From positions 9,334,501 through 9,398,500 of the forward strand of contig NZ_AP018448.1 in NCBI RefSeq assembly GCF_030294945.1: a DNA stretch of 64,000 nucleotides, in the 5' to 3' direction. The position numbers and the translations under genes were made by a program. Numbering within the stretch: position 1 is the first letter of the stretch; each line of letters starts with the position of its first letter. Origin of the DNA: Streptomyces graminofaciens (lineage in GTDB: Bacteria; Actinomycetota; Actinomycetes; Streptomycetales; Streptomycetaceae). Below the pieces are notes generated by a model that was not told the origin of the DNA, did no database searches, and saw only the letters and a list, made by a program, of their open reading frames with translations. Positions 37,634 to 47,223 of this stretch are shown piece by piece.

Positions 37634-37811
37634 GACCGCACCGTATGCACCACCAGCCCCACGGAGAAAGCCCTACTATCGGGTAATTTTTCCGCTTCAG
37701 GGCTGGCCGAAGAGACGTCGGAGTATGGCGGACGGCCTGGTGGAGCGCGCGGGGGCGACCCGGTAGCGTGAACTGTCAATCCCCCTCCCCTCGCAGGAGC
37801 GTGTCCTCGCC

Positions 37812-38786
37812 GTGCGTATCGCAGTCTCCGGCTCCATCGCCACCGACCACCTGATGACTTTCCCCGGCCGCTTCGCGGACCAGCTCGTCGCGGACCAGCT
37901 GCACACGGTCTCCCTCTCCTTCCTCGTCGACCAGCTCGACGTACGCCGGGGCGGTGTCGGCGCGAACATCGCGTTCGGCATGGGACAGCTCGGCACGAAC
38001 CCGATCCTGGTCGGCGCCGCGGGCTCGGACTTCGGCGAGTACCGGGCCTGGCTCGACCGCAACGGGGTCGACACGACCTCCGTACGCATCTCCGAGACAC
38101 TGCACACCGCCCGCTTCGTGTGCACCACCGACGCCGACCACAACCAGATCGGCTCCTTCTACACCGGCGCGATGAGCGAGGCCCGCCTCATCGAGCTGAA
38201 GACCGTCGCCGACCGCGTCGGCGGCCTCGACCTGGTCCTCATCGGCGCGGACGACCCGGAGGCGATGCTCCGCCACACGGAGGAGTGCCGCTCCCGGAAC
38301 ATCCCCTTCGCCGCGGACTTCTCCCAGCAGATCGCCCGGATGGACGGCGACGAGATCCGGATACTGCTGGACGGCGCGACCTACCTCTTCTCCAACGAGT
38401 ACGAGAAGGGCCTGATCGAGACCAAGACGGGCTGGTCGGACGCCGAGATCCTCGCCAAGGTCGGCCACCGTGTGACCACGCTGGGCGCGCAGGGCGTACG
38501 GATCGAGCGGGCCGGCGAGGAGCCGATCCAGGTCGCCTGCCCGGAGGAGGAGCGCAAGGCCGAGCCCACGGGTGTCGGCGACGCCTTCCGCGCGGGGTTC
38601 CTCTCCGGCCTCGCCTGGGGTGTCTCCCTGGAGCGCGCCGCCCAGGTCGGCTGCATGCTCGCGACCCTCGTCATCGAGACGGTCGGCACGCAGGAGTACC
38701 AGCTGCGCCGGGGCCACTTCATGGAGCGGTTCGTCAAGGCGTACGGGGACGAGGCCGGCACCGAGGTCCAGGCCCATCTCCGCTGA
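37812..38786 (+). CDS. PfkB-family carbohydrate/adenosine kinase
   Basis: A 324-aa cytosolic ribokinase-fold kinase. The N-terminal VSGSIATDHLMTFPGRF and RRGGVGANIAFGMGQLG are the substrate glycine motif. The C-terminal EPTGVGDAFRAGFLSGL holds the catalytic aspartate. In mycobacteria the kinase next to ctaC is adenosine kinase (AdoK/CbhK), and the sequence layout is like it, so adenosine is the best guess for the substrate. GTG 37812 has GGAG 14 bases upstream, somewhat far. It stands alone upstream of the desulfurase and ctaC. Confidence 0.88.
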   Translation: MRIAVSGSIATDHLMTFPGRFADQLVADQLHTVSLSFLVDQLDVRRGGVGANIAFGMGQLGTNPILVGAAGSDFGEYRAWLDRNGVDTTSVRISETLHTARFVCTTDADHNQIGSFYTGAMSEARLIELKTVADRVGGLDLVLIGADDPEAMLRHTEECRSRNIPFAADFSQQIARMDGDEIRILLDGATYLFSNEYEKGLIETKTGWSDAEILAKVGHRVTTLGAQGVRIERAGEEPIQVACPEEERKAEPTGVGDAFRAGFLSGLAWGVSLERAAQVGCMLATLVIETVGTQEYQLRRGHFMERFVKAYGDEAGTEVQAHLR

Positions 38787-38831
38787 GGCCGACCTCTGCG
38801 ACCAGTCGCCTGCGGGCCGAGGTGGCTGGTC

Positions 38832-38853
38832 GCGCAGTTCCCCGCGCCCCTGA
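38832..38853. repeat. Intergenic repeat core
   Basis: Inverted-orientation copy (gcgcagttccccgcgcccct) of the repeat seen at 18832 and 25691, between two convergent genes. Confidence 0.7.
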
Positions 38854-38889
38854 CAAGCAGAAAACAGGGCGTGGGGGACCCCTGTCGCG

Positions 38890-40266
38890 TCAACTCACCC
38901 TCCGCACCACATACGCCGAACCCCTCCCCTGCGGCTCCTCGCCCACATACTCCTGGCCCCGCATCTCGCACCACGCCGGAATGTCGAGCCTCGCCGCCTC
39001 GTCGTCCGACAGCACACGTACCGTCGCGCCCACCGGCACATCCCCGATGACCTTCGCCAGCTCGATGACCGGGATCGGGCACCGCTTGCCCAGAGCGTCC
39101 ACGACGAGGACGTCCTCCCGGACCACGGCCGACGGAACCGGCGCCCCCAGCTTCTCCCGCACCCCCGCGACGGCCCCCGGCAGCACCTCCAGGAACCGTT
39201 CGACGTCCTCCTCCGGCGTCCCCGCCGGCAGCGACACGCGCACATTCCCCTCGCTGAGGACCCCCATCGCCTTCAGCACGTGGCTCGGCGTCAGCGTGCT
39301 GCTCGTGCAGGAGGAACCCGACGACACGGAGAACCCCTCGCGGTCCAGCTCGTGCAGCAAGGTCTCCCCGTCGACATAGAGACAGGAGAAGGTGACGATG
39401 CCGGGCAGCCGTCGGGCCGGATCCCCCACCACCTCCACGTCCGGCACCAGCGCCGGCACCCGCGCCCTGATCCGGTCCGTCAACTCCCGCAGCCGTACGG
39501 CCTCCACGGCCGCCTCCGCCCGTACGGCCCGCAGCGAGGCGGCCGCCGCCACGATCGCCGGGATGTTCTCGAACCCGGCGGCCCGCCCCGACTCCCGCTC
39601 GTCGACGGGCCCTTGCGCCGCGAACCGCACCCCCTTGCGCACCACGAGCACCCCGACCCCGGCCGGGCCACCCCACTTGTGGGCGCTGGCGGCGAGCAGC
39701 GACCAATCACCCTCCACCCGCCCCCACCCCAGCGACTGAGCCGCGTCCACCAGCAACGGCACCCCGGCCTCCCGGCACACCGCCGCCACTTCGGCCACCG
39801 GCTGCTCGGTCCCCACCTCGTGGTTGGCGGACTGAAGACAGGCGAGCGCGGTGTCCGGCCGCAGCGCATCCGCGTACGCCCGCACACCCACCGCTCCCGC
39901 ACGGTCCACCGCCACCTGAGTGACCGCGCCTCCGCCGGCCTCGTGCACGTCAGCCGCATGGAGCACAGATGAGTGTTCGACGGTAGACACGATCAGGTGG
40001 CTTCCGATCCGCCGCCGCCCCGCCAACGCCCCGGCGATTCCGGAATGCACCGCCTGCGTACCGGACGAGGTGAAGACGAGTTCGTCCGGACGGCATCCCA
40101 CTGCTTCGGCGGCCGCCTCCCGGGCGGCATCAAGCAGCATCCGCGCCCGCCGCCCCTCCCTGTACAGCCGCGCGGGATCGGCCCATCCCTCATCGAGGGA
40201 GGCTTGGAGGGCCTGCCGGGCAACGGGATGAAGAGGAGCAGCGGAAGCAGCGTCGAAGTAGGCCAC
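38890..40266 (-). CDS. Cysteine desulfurase fused to a TusA-like sulfur-carrier domain
   Basis: A 458-aa fusion. Residues 1 to about 370 are a NifS/IscS-type PLP enzyme: TSSGTQAVHSGIAGAL, VEHSSVLHA, DAAQSLGWGRVEGD, PLP lysine in SASAHKWGG context (AHKWGGPAG) and the catalytic-cysteine loop SSGSSCTSSTLTPSHVL. Residues about 385-458 are TusA-like with LGKRCPIPVIELAKVIG (CPxP motif), which can accept persulfide sulfur. The fusion implies direct sulfur relay from cysteine to the carrier, for thio-modification or Fe-S supply. It is divergent from ctaC. The fusion is read straight through without frameshift. Confidence 0.92.
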   Translation of the reverse strand: MAYFDAASAAPLHPVARQALQASLDEGWADPARLYREGRRARMLLDAAREAAAEAVGCRPDELVFTSSGTQAVHSGIAGALAGRRRIGSHLIVSTVEHSSVLHAADVHEAGGGAVTQVAVDRAGAVGVRAYADALRPDTALACLQSANHEVGTEQPVAEVAAVCREAGVPLLVDAAQSLGWGRVEGDWSLLAASAHKWGGPAGVGVLVVRKGVRFAAQGPVDERESGRAAGFENIPAIVAAAASLRAVRAEAAVEAVRLRELTDRIRARVPALVPDVEVVGDPARRLPGIVTFSCLYVDGETLLHELDREGFSVSSGSSCTSSTLTPSHVLKAMGVLSEGNVRVSLPAGTPEEDVERFLEVLPGAVAGVREKLGAPVPSAVVREDVLVVDALGKRCPIPVIELAKVIGDVPVGATVRVLSDDEAARLDIPAWCEMRGQEYVGEEPQGRGSAYVVRRVS

Positions 40267-40304
40267 ACAGCAACGCTAGACCGCCGTCCGGAACAACCTC
40301 TCCA

Positions 40305-40350
40305 AGGGGCGCGAGGAACCGCGCTACCAGCGACGAACAACCCGCGGCCG
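40305..40350. repeat. Divergent copy of the intergenic repeat
   Basis: aggggcgcgaggaaccgcgc followed by accagcgacgaacaacccgcggccgcc, close to the copy at 45059. It lies upstream of ctaC. Confidence 0.6.
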
Positions 40351-40525
40351 CCAATCAAGCGAACCACCCCACCCGGTAGGCACCCCTCCCCGCGAACCCT
40401 CTGAGGGCGTCGGCTAGGGTTTGGTCCGCATAAACATCCAAACCCCTGCCCGTCGCAGGGCGGCGACCGACCAGCGAGAAGGCCGCAGCCATACCGCGCG
40501 GGCGAGACTCTCGGGAAGGCGCTAC

Positions 40526-41524
40526 GTGAGTCCCAACGGCTCCGACCTCCCCCGCTGCCAGAAGGGCGCGGGCGGTACCCCCACGCCGCGGCGCCCGATG
40601 CGGCGGAAGCTGCTGCAGGCGCTTACTGCGGGCCTGGTCTTGGCTACAGCCACCGGTTGCTCGTACAACTGGGAAGACTTCCCCCGCCTTGGTATGCCCA
40701 CCCCGACCACGGAAGAGGCGCCGATCGTCCTCTCCCTGTGGCAGGGCTCCTGGGCTGCCGCGCTCGCCACCGGCGTGCTGGTCTGGGGCCTGATCCTGTG
40801 GAGCGCTTTCTTCCACCGGCGCAGCCGCACCAAGATCGAAGTCCCCCCACAGACCCGGTACAACATGCCCATCGAGGCGCTGTACACGGTCGTTCCGCTG
40901 ATCATCGTCTCGGTGCTGTTCTACTTCACCGCCCGCGACGAGTCGAAGCTCCTCGACACCTCGAAGAAGCCCGACCTCACGGTCAACGTGGTCGGCTTCC
41001 AGTGGAGCTGGTGCTTCAACTACATCGAGAACGTCGAGGGGTCCACCGGCGACGCGAAGACCGACGAGAACCTGGACGCGATTCCGAACCGGTTCAAGGA
41101 AGACTTCCCGGACAACGCCGGCGGTGTCTACACCTGTGGCACCCCGGGCGACAAGAACCCGCAGACCGGCAACCCCGGTCCGACCCTCTGGCTCCCCGAG
41201 GGCAAGACGGTCCGCTTCGTCCTCACCTCGCGTGACGTCATCCACTCCTTCTGGGTGGTGCCGTTCCTGATGAAGCAGGACGTCATCCCGGGCCACACCA
41301 ACGCCTTCCAGGTGACCCCCAACCAGGAGGGGACCTTCCTGGGCAAGTGCGCCGAACTCTGCGGCGTGGACCACTCCCGGATGCTCTTCAACGTGAAGGT
41401 GGTCTCTCCCGAGCGCTACGAGCAGCACCTCAAGGAGCTCGCGGAGAAGGGCCAGCGGGGCTATGTCCCGGCCGGCATTGAGCAGACTGGGCCCGAGAAG
41501 AACCGGGAGACCACCCAACTGTGA
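40526..41524 (+). CDS. ctaC: Cytochrome c oxidase subunit II (lipoprotein)
   Basis: A 332-aa subunit of the aa3 oxidase that accepts electrons from cytochrome c through the CuA centre. The signal peptide ends in lipobox ATGC (TATGCSYNW), followed by two membrane helices and the extracytoplasmic cupredoxin domain. CuA ligands are seen in [10 protein letters not shown] and [15 protein letters not shown] 40526 is chosen for GGAAGG 6 bases upstream; it lies in the frame open from 40421. The stop overlaps the ctaD GTG by 4 bases. Confidence 0.96.
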   Translation: MSPNGSDLPRCQKGAGGTPTPRRPMRRKLLQALTAGLVLATATGCSYNWEDFPRLGMPTPTTEEAPIVLSLWQGSWAAALATGVLVWGLILWSAFFHRRSRTKIEVPPQTRYNMPIEALYTVVPLIIVSVLFYFTARDESKLLDTSKKPDLTVNVVGFQWSWCFNYIENVEGSTGDAKTDENLDAIPNRFKEDFPDNAGGVYTCGTPGDKNPQTGNPGPTLWLPEGKTVRFVLTSRDVIHSFWVVPFLMKQDVIPGHTNAFQVTPNQEGTFLGKCAELCGVDHSRMLFNVKVVSPERYEQHLKELAEKGQRGYVPAGIEQTGPEKNRETTQL

Positions 41525-43260
41525 GCATCCTCAACGAACCTCAGGGTGCTGCCGCCGCGGAGGGCTCGTACGAAGACGAGCTGCCCGTCCGGCGCAAGCA
41601 GCCCGGCAATGTCGTGGTGAAGTGGCTGACGACCACCGACCACAAGACCATCGGCACGCTGTACCTTGTCACCTCGTTCGCGTTCTTCTGCATCGGCGGC
41701 GTGATGGCGCTCATCATGCGCGCCGAGCTCGCCCGCCCGGGTACGCAGATCATGTCGAACGAGCAGTTCAACCAGGCGTTCACGATGCACGGCACGATCA
41801 TGCTGCTGATGTTCGCGACGCCGCTGTTCGCCGGATTCGCCAACTGGATCATGCCGCTGCAGATCGGCGCGCCCGACGTGGCGTTCCCGCGGCTGAACAT
41901 GTTCGCGTACTGGCTGTACCTCTTCGGCTCGCTGATCGCGGTGGCCGGCTTCCTCACCCCGCAGGGCGCTGCCGACTTCGGCTGGTTCGCCTACTCCCCG
42001 CTGTCGGACGCGGTCCGCTCGCCGGGCGTCGGCGCCGACATGTGGATCATGGGTCTGGCCTTCTCCGGCTTCGGCACGATCCTCGGCTCGGTCAACTTCA
42101 TCACCACGATCATCTGCATGCGCGCCCCCGGCATGACGATGTTCCGCATGCCGATCTTCGTGTGGAACGTGCTGCTGACCGGTGTCCTGGTCCTGCTCGC
42201 CTTCCCGGTCCTCGCGGCCGCGCTGTTCGCCCTGGAGGCGGACCGCAAGTTCGGCGCCCACGTCTTCGACGCGGCCAACGGCGGCGCACTGCTGTGGCAA
42301 CACCTCTTCTGGTTCTTCGGACACCCAGAGGTGTACATCATCGCCCTGCCGTTCTTCGGCATCATCTCCGAGGTCATCCCGGTCTTCTCCCGCAAGCCGA
42401 TGTTCGGCTACATGGGTCTGGTCGGCGCGACCATCGGTATCGCCGGTCTCTCCGTGACGGTGTGGGCGCACCACATGTACGTCACCGGTGGCGTACTCCT
42501 GCCGTTCTTCTCCTTCATGACGTTCCTCATCGCCGTACCGACCGGTGTGAAGTTCTTCAACTGGATCGGCACGATGTGGAAGGGCTCGCTGTCCTTCGAG
42601 ACACCGATGCTGTGGGCGACGGGCTTCCTGATCACCTTCACCTTCGGTGGTCTGACCGGCGTCATCCTGGCCTCGCCGCCGATGGACTTCCATGTCTCGG
42701 ACTCGTACTTCGTGGTGGCGCACTTCCACTACGTGGTGTTCGGCACCGTGGTGTTCGCGATGTTCTCCGGCTTCCACTTCTGGTGGCCGAAGATGACGGG
42801 CAAGATGCTCGACGAGCGCCTGGGCAAGATCACGTTCTGGACGCTCTTCGTCGGCTTCCACGGCACGTTCCTCGTCCAGCACTGGCTGGGCGCGGAGGGT
42901 ATGCCGCGTCGTTACGCCGACTACCTCGCGGCCGACGGCTTCACCGCCCTGAACACGGTCTCGACGATCGCGTCGTTCGTGCTCGGCCTGTCGATCCTGC
43001 CGTTCCTCTACAACGTGTGGAAGACGGCCAAGTACGGCAAGAAGGTCGAGGTCGACGACCCGTGGGGCTACGGCCGCTCGCTGGAGTGGGCGACCTCCTG
43101 CCCGCCGCCGCGGCACAACTTCCTCACCCTGCCGAGGATCCGCAGTGAATCCCCGGCGTTCGACCTGCACCACCCGGAGATCGCCGCGCTCGAGCAGCTC
43201 GCGCACGGCGGCCCTGCGGCCAACGAGCTCGCGGCCAGCGGCAAGGAGGCCGGCAAGTGA
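41521..43260 (+). CDS. ctaD: Cytochrome c oxidase subunit I
   Basis: A 579-aa haem-copper catalytic subunit reducing oxygen to water and pumping protons. Twelve membrane helices. Haem/Cu ligands are visible in [23 protein letters not shown] (cross-linked His-Tyr), [10 protein letters not shown] and [10 protein letters not shown]. The start is translationally coupled to ctaC. The C-terminal soluble extension of about 60 residues is typical of actinobacteria. Confidence 0.98.
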   Translation: MSILNEPQGAAAAEGSYEDELPVRRKQPGNVVVKWLTTTDHKTIGTLYLVTSFAFFCIGGVMALIMRAELARPGTQIMSNEQFNQAFTMHGTIMLLMFATPLFAGFANWIMPLQIGAPDVAFPRLNMFAYWLYLFGSLIAVAGFLTPQGAADFGWFAYSPLSDAVRSPGVGADMWIMGLAFSGFGTILGSVNFITTIICMRAPGMTMFRMPIFVWNVLLTGVLVLLAFPVLAAALFALEADRKFGAHVFDAANGGALLWQHLFWFFGHPEVYIIALPFFGIISEVIPVFSRKPMFGYMGLVGATIGIAGLSVTVWAHHMYVTGGVLLPFFSFMTFLIAVPTGVKFFNWIGTMWKGSLSFETPMLWATGFLITFTFGGLTGVILASPPMDFHVSDSYFVVAHFHYVVFGTVVFAMFSGFHFWWPKMTGKMLDERLGKITFWTLFVGFHGTFLVQHWLGAEGMPRRYADYLAADGFTALNTVSTIASFVLGLSILPFLYNVWKTAKYGKKVEVDDPWGYGRSLEWATSCPPPRHNFLTLPRIRSESPAFDLHHPEIAALEQLAHGGPAANELAASGKEAGK

Positions 43261-43655
43261 AGGTCCAAGGCAAGATGTTCATCTGGCTGAGCGTCTTCGT
43301 CCTCGCCATGGCGATCGTCTATGGCGTGTGGTCGAAGGAGCCGGCCGGTACCACGGCGCTCTTCCTGGCCTTCGGCCTGTGCATCATGGTCGGCTACTAC
43401 CTGGCCTTCACGGCCCGGCGGGTCGACGTCGGCGCGCAGGACGACAAGGAGGCCGACGTCGCGGACGACGCGGGCGAGCTGGGCTTCTTCAGCCCGCACA
43501 GCTGGCAGCCCCTCGCCCTCGGCGTGGGCGGCGCGCTCGCCTTCCTGGGCGTCGTCTTCGGCTGGTGGCTGCTGTACTTCTCCACCCCGGTCATCCTGAT
43601 CGGCCTGTGGGGCTGGGTCTTCGAGTACTACCGCGGTGAGAACCAGAACCAGTAA
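43257..43655 (+). CDS. ctaF: Cytochrome c oxidase subunit IV
   Basis: A 132-aa small actinobacterial oxidase subunit with four membrane helices ([62 protein letters not shown]), ending [10 protein letters not shown]. Its start overlaps the ctaD stop (GTGA). The operon ends at a hairpin with a T-tract. Confidence 0.95.
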   Translation: MKVQGKMFIWLSVFVLAMAIVYGVWSKEPAGTTALFLAFGLCIMVGYYLAFTARRVDVGAQDDKEADVADDAGELGFFSPHSWQPLALGVGGALAFLGVVFGWWLLYFSTPVILIGLWGWVFEYYRGENQNQ

Positions 43656-43671
43656 CACGCGCTGAGCGCAG

Positions 43672-43706
43672 GAAGCCCGGACACTCCGCCAGGAGGTCCG
43701 GGCTTC
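43672..43706 (+). terminator. Terminator of ctaC-ctaD-ctaF
   Basis: GAAGCCCGGAC (43672-43682) pairs with GTCCGGGCTTC (43696-43706), followed by acTCTTTT. Confidence 0.9.
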
Positions 43707-43784
43707 ACTCTTTTGCCACGCCGGAAGTAGCTCGCACGGGTCACCCGGCGCGCCGCGCCCGACTCTCGTTCCTACGTTGAACGC

Positions 43785-45044
43785 ATGAGCACCTCACCGC
43801 GAAACCGCACGGTCGTCAGCTGCACCCTGCTGGTGGTCTCCCTGGGCGCGGGCGTCACCGCCTGCGGTTCCGGCGGCCACCCGCTCTCGGGCAGGCCGTA
43901 CGACGCGGCGGACCAGATCTCCTTCAACACTCCCACCGGCGACGGCAAGAAGGCCGACCCGGACAAGGCCCTGGAAGTCACCTCCGACGACGACGGCCGC
44001 ATCACCGACGTCACCGCCGTGGACGCCACAGGACGCTATGTCGCGGGCGAACTCACCGCCGACGGCGGCCGCTGGCACTCGACCTCACCGCTCGCCGCCA
44101 ACGCCCACTACACGGTCCGGGTGAGCACCGAGGACGAGGACGGTGCTCCCGGCCGCAAGACCCTGTCCTTCCACACCGGCCGCCCCCTCACCAAGAAGCG
44201 GCTGAACGTGACCTTCGGCCCCAAGGCGGGCAAGTACGGCGTCGGCCAGCCGGTCACCGCCGAGCTCAGCAGGCCCGTCAAGGACAAGGCGGCCCGAGCG
44301 GTCGTCGAACGCGCCCTGAAGGTCGACTCGACGCCCTCCGCGGACGGCGCCTGGCACTGGGTGGACGACAAGAAGCTCCACTACCGGCCCAAGGAGTACT
44401 GGCCCGCCAACGCCACGATCAACGTCCACAGCAACCTGCAGGGCATCAAGGTCGGCGAACGGCTCTGGGGCGGCAAGGCCAAGCCCCTCAAGCTCACCAC
44501 GGGCGACCGGGTCATCGCCATCACGGACGCCGCCTCCCATCAGATGACCGTCTACAAGAACGACAAGGTCATCAAGGAGATCCCCATCACCACGGGCAAG
44601 CCCGGCTTCGACACCCGCAACGGCGTCAAGGTCGTCCTGGGCAAGGAGTACTTCGTACGGATGCGCGGCGCCAGCATCGGCATCGCACGCGGCAGCTCCG
44701 ACGACTACGACCTGCCCGTCTACTACGCCACCCGGGTGACCTGGAGCGGCGAATACGTCCACGCCGCCCCCTGGTCCACCGGCTCCCAGGGCTACGCCAA
44801 CGTCAGCCACGGCTGCACCGGCATGAGCACCGGAAACGCCGAGTGGTTCTTCAACGCCATACGGGAGGGGGACATCGTCAAGGTCGTCAACTCGAGCGGC
44901 GACACCATGGCCCCCTTCGGCAACGGCTTCGGCGACTGGAACCTCGACTGGAAGAAGTGGAGGGAGGGCAGCGCCCTGACCGCCGGAACGAAGGAGACCC
45001 CGAGCGCGGCGGAGCAGGCCCGCCTGCGCCCCCAGTCCGCATGA
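43785..45044 (+). CDS. L,D-transpeptidase lipoprotein with Ig-like domain
   Basis: A 419-aa cell-wall enzyme making 3-3 peptidoglycan cross-links. The signal peptide has lipobox VTAC (residue 27 region). One or two Ig-like domains (about 50-235) precede the YkuD catalytic domain (about 240-380), with the catalytic His/Cys in NVSHGCTGMSTGNAEW and a tail around NLDWKKWREG. The order matches mycobacterial LdtMt2-type proteins. There is no clear ribosome site before ATG 43785, so the mRNA may be leaderless. It lies between the oxidase subunit operons. Confidence 0.92.
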   Translation: MSTSPRNRTVVSCTLLVVSLGAGVTACGSGGHPLSGRPYDAADQISFNTPTGDGKKADPDKALEVTSDDDGRITDVTAVDATGRYVAGELTADGGRWHSTSPLAANAHYTVRVSTEDEDGAPGRKTLSFHTGRPLTKKRLNVTFGPKAGKYGVGQPVTAELSRPVKDKAARAVVERALKVDSTPSADGAWHWVDDKKLHYRPKEYWPANATINVHSNLQGIKVGERLWGGKAKPLKLTTGDRVIAITDAASHQMTVYKNDKVIKEIPITTGKPGFDTRNGVKVVLGKEYFVRMRGASIGIARGSSDDYDLPVYYATRVTWSGEYVHAAPWSTGSQGYANVSHGCTGMSTGNAEWFFNAIREGDIVKVVNSSGDTMAPFGNGFGDWNLDWKKWREGSALTAGTKETPSAAEQARLRPQSA

Positions 45045-45058
45045 GGCCGCGCCCCGGA

Positions 45059-45105
45059 AGGGGCGCGGGGTACCGCGCGATCAGCGACGAACAAGCCGCA
45101 GACGC
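45059..45105. repeat. Copy of the intergenic repeat
   Basis: ggggcgcggggtaccgcgcg followed by atcagcgacgaacaagccgc, between two convergent genes. Confidence 0.65.
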
Positions 45106-45130
45106 CCTGCAAGCCGGGTGCCCCGAGTCA

Positions 45131-45532
45131 CTAGGCGTTCAACGCCTGCTTCCGGCGCAACAAGGAAGCCAACGCCGCAGCGAACTCAACAGGCTCGACC
45201 GGCAGCGTCACGGCAGCGTCCGCCCGGCTCCAGGTCGCCAGCCACGCATCCTGCGGCCGTCCGATCAGCACCAGCACCGGCGGGCACTCGAAAACCTCGT
45301 CCTTGATCTGCCGGCACAGTCCCATGCCACCCATGGGCACGGCCTCACCGTCCAGCACGCAGACGTCGATGCCGCCCTTCTCCAGCTCCCGCAGAACCGC
45401 CGGAGGCGTCGCGCACTCCACGAACTCGACCTGCGGAACGTCCGGAGCCGGCCGTCGGCCGGAGGCCAGCCGCACCTGTTCGCGGGTGTTGGAGTCGTCG
45501 CTGTAGACCAGCACCGTGGCGATCGGCTGCAT
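45131..45532 (-). CDS. Receiver-like (CheY-fold) protein without output domain
   Basis: A 133-aa protein starting MQPIATVLVYSDDSNTREQVR. A paired-Asp start (YSDD), a central IDVCVLDGEAVPMGGMGLCRQI and a late segment near TLPVEPVEFAAAL give the layout of a response-regulator receiver. The conserved lysine is not evident, so phosphorylation is uncertain. CGGAGG lies 5 bases upstream of ATG 45532. It is divergent from ctaE; a link to oxidase expression is only positional. Confidence 0.8.
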   Translation of the reverse strand: MQPIATVLVYSDDSNTREQVRLASGRRPAPDVPQVEFVECATPPAVLRELEKGGIDVCVLDGEAVPMGGMGLCRQIKDEVFECPPVLVLIGRPQDAWLATWSRADAAVTLPVEPVEFAAALASLLRRKQALNA

Positions 45533-45688
45533 TGTTCCTCCGTGACTTCGGCGTCGTAAGGACAACAGACGGACAGGGCCCGATGCGCGGATGCTACTCC
45601 CTTGAACACCACGTCAACACCGGTCCTGAAGGGGGAGACACTCCGAACGGCACCCCCCGGAGTGAGGGCGGGATAAGCGACCGACATA

Positions 45689-46309
45689 ATGTCGGTCGTG
45701 GCGACAGCAACGACAGTAGAAACCGGGCACGCGCACCCGTCGGTCAATCGGCCGAACCTCACCAGCGTCGGAACCATCATCTGGCTGAGTTCCGAGCTGA
45801 TGTTCTTCGCGGCCCTCTTCGCGATGTACTTCACCCTTCGATCGGTGACCGGTACGGCCTTCTGGCACGAGAAGGCCGACGCCCTGAACTTCCCGTTCTC
45901 GGCGACCAACACCACGATCCTGGTGCTCTCCTCCCTCACCTGCCAGCTCGGCGTGTTCGCAGCCGAGCGCGGGGACGTGAAGAAGCTCCGGATGTGGTTC
46001 ATCGTCACCTTCGTGATGGGTGCGATCTTCATCGGCGGTCAGGTCTTCGAGTACACCGAGCTGGTCAAGCACGAGGGCCTGTCGCTCTCGTCGGACCCGT
46101 ACGGCTCGGTCTTCTACCTGACCACCGGATTCCACGGCATGCACGTGACGGGCGGCCTCATCGCCTTCCTGTTCGTTCTCGGCCGTACCTACGCGGCCCG
46201 GAGGTTCACCCACGAGCAGGCGACCGCGGCCATCGTCGTGTCCTACTACTGGCACTTCGTCGATGTCGTCTGGATCGGCCTCTTCGCCACGATCTACATG
46301 ATCAAGTAA
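45689..46309 (+). CDS. ctaE: Cytochrome c oxidase subunit III
   Basis: A 206-aa subunit with five membrane helices. Typical blocks are [48 protein letters not shown] and [14 protein letters not shown]. The start follows an AT-rich promoter-like tract. The qcrC gene follows 104 bases later, so ctaE and qcrCAB may be one transcript. Confidence 0.97.
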   Translation: MSVVATATTVETGHAHPSVNRPNLTSVGTIIWLSSELMFFAALFAMYFTLRSVTGTAFWHEKADALNFPFSATNTTILVLSSLTCQLGVFAAERGDVKKLRMWFIVTFVMGAIFIGGQVFEYTELVKHEGLSLSSDPYGSVFYLTTGFHGMHVTGGLIAFLFVLGRTYAARRFTHEQATAAIVVSYYWHFVDVVWIGLFATIYMIK

Positions 46310-46413
46310 TCGGGCCGACGATTCGAAGCGGACGGTACGTCGCGCCCGCCTCGTATTCGAGACCGACCCATCCAGAAGCACCGACGCAGAAGATCCTGAC
46401 ACCGGGGTAATCC

Positions 46414-47223
46414 GTGAAAAAGCTCTCCGCACGACGACGCCATCCGCTGGCGGCGCTCGTCGTCCTACTCCTCGCGCTGGCATGCACAGGGGGGCTGTAC
46501 GCCGCGTTCGCTCCTGCGGACAAGGCGCAGGCCGATGAAACCGCCCAGTCCCTCACGATCGACGAGGGCAAGAAGCTGTACTCCGTGGGCTGCGCCAGCT
46601 GCCACGGCACCGGCGGTCAGGGCACCACCGACGGTCCGAGCCTCGTGGGCGTCGGCGCGGCGGCCGTCGACTTCCAGGTCGGCACCGGCCGGATGCCGGC
46701 CCAGCAGCCGGGTGCGCAGGTCCCGAAGAAGAAGGTCATCTACTCGCAGGCCGAGATCGACCAGCTCGCGGCGTACATCGCCTCGCTGGGCGCGGGTCCG
46801 GAGGTTCCGACCGAGAACGAGTACAACCCCGAGGGCGCGGACATCGCCGAGGGCGGCGAGCTGTTCCGCAACAACTGCGCGCAGTGCCACAACTTCGCGG
46901 GCAAGGGCGGCGCGCTGACGAACGGCAAGTACGCGCCGGACCTTACGGGTGTGTCCGAGAAGCACATTTACGAGGCCATGCTGACCGGCCCGCAGAACAT
47001 GCCATCGTTCCCCGACCAGACGATGACCGAGCAGAACAAGAAGGACATCATCGCGTACCTGAAGGCGGTCAACGGCGACGAAACCGTCAGCCCCGGTGGC
47101 CTCGACCTGGGGGCCCTGGGTCCGGTCAGTGAAGGTCTGTTCTCCTGGGTCTTCGGTCTCGGTGTCCTGATCGCTGTCGCCGTTTGGGTTGCCGCGCGGA
47201 CCGCAAAGGCCAAGAAGTCATGA
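46414..47223 (+). CDS. qcrC: Dihaem cytochrome c subunit of the bcc complex
   Basis: A 269-aa membrane-anchored cytochrome replacing soluble cytochrome c in the actinobacterial bcc-aa3 supercomplex. The N-terminal helix is followed by two CxxCH haem sites (GCASCHGTGG and NCAQCHNFAG), and there is a C-terminal anchor (FSWVFGLGVLIAVAVWVA). GTG start. The stop overlaps the qcrA start (ATGA). Confidence 0.97.
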   Translation: MKKLSARRRHPLAALVVLLLALACTGGLYAAFAPADKAQADETAQSLTIDEGKKLYSVGCASCHGTGGQGTTDGPSLVGVGAAAVDFQVGTGRMPAQQPGAQVPKKKVIYSQAEIDQLAAYIASLGAGPEVPTENEYNPEGADIAEGGELFRNNCAQCHNFAGKGGALTNGKYAPDLTGVSEKHIYEAMLTGPQNMPSFPDQTMTEQNKKDIIAYLKAVNGDETVSPGGLDLGALGPVSEGLFSWVFGLGVLIAVAVWVAARTAKAKKS

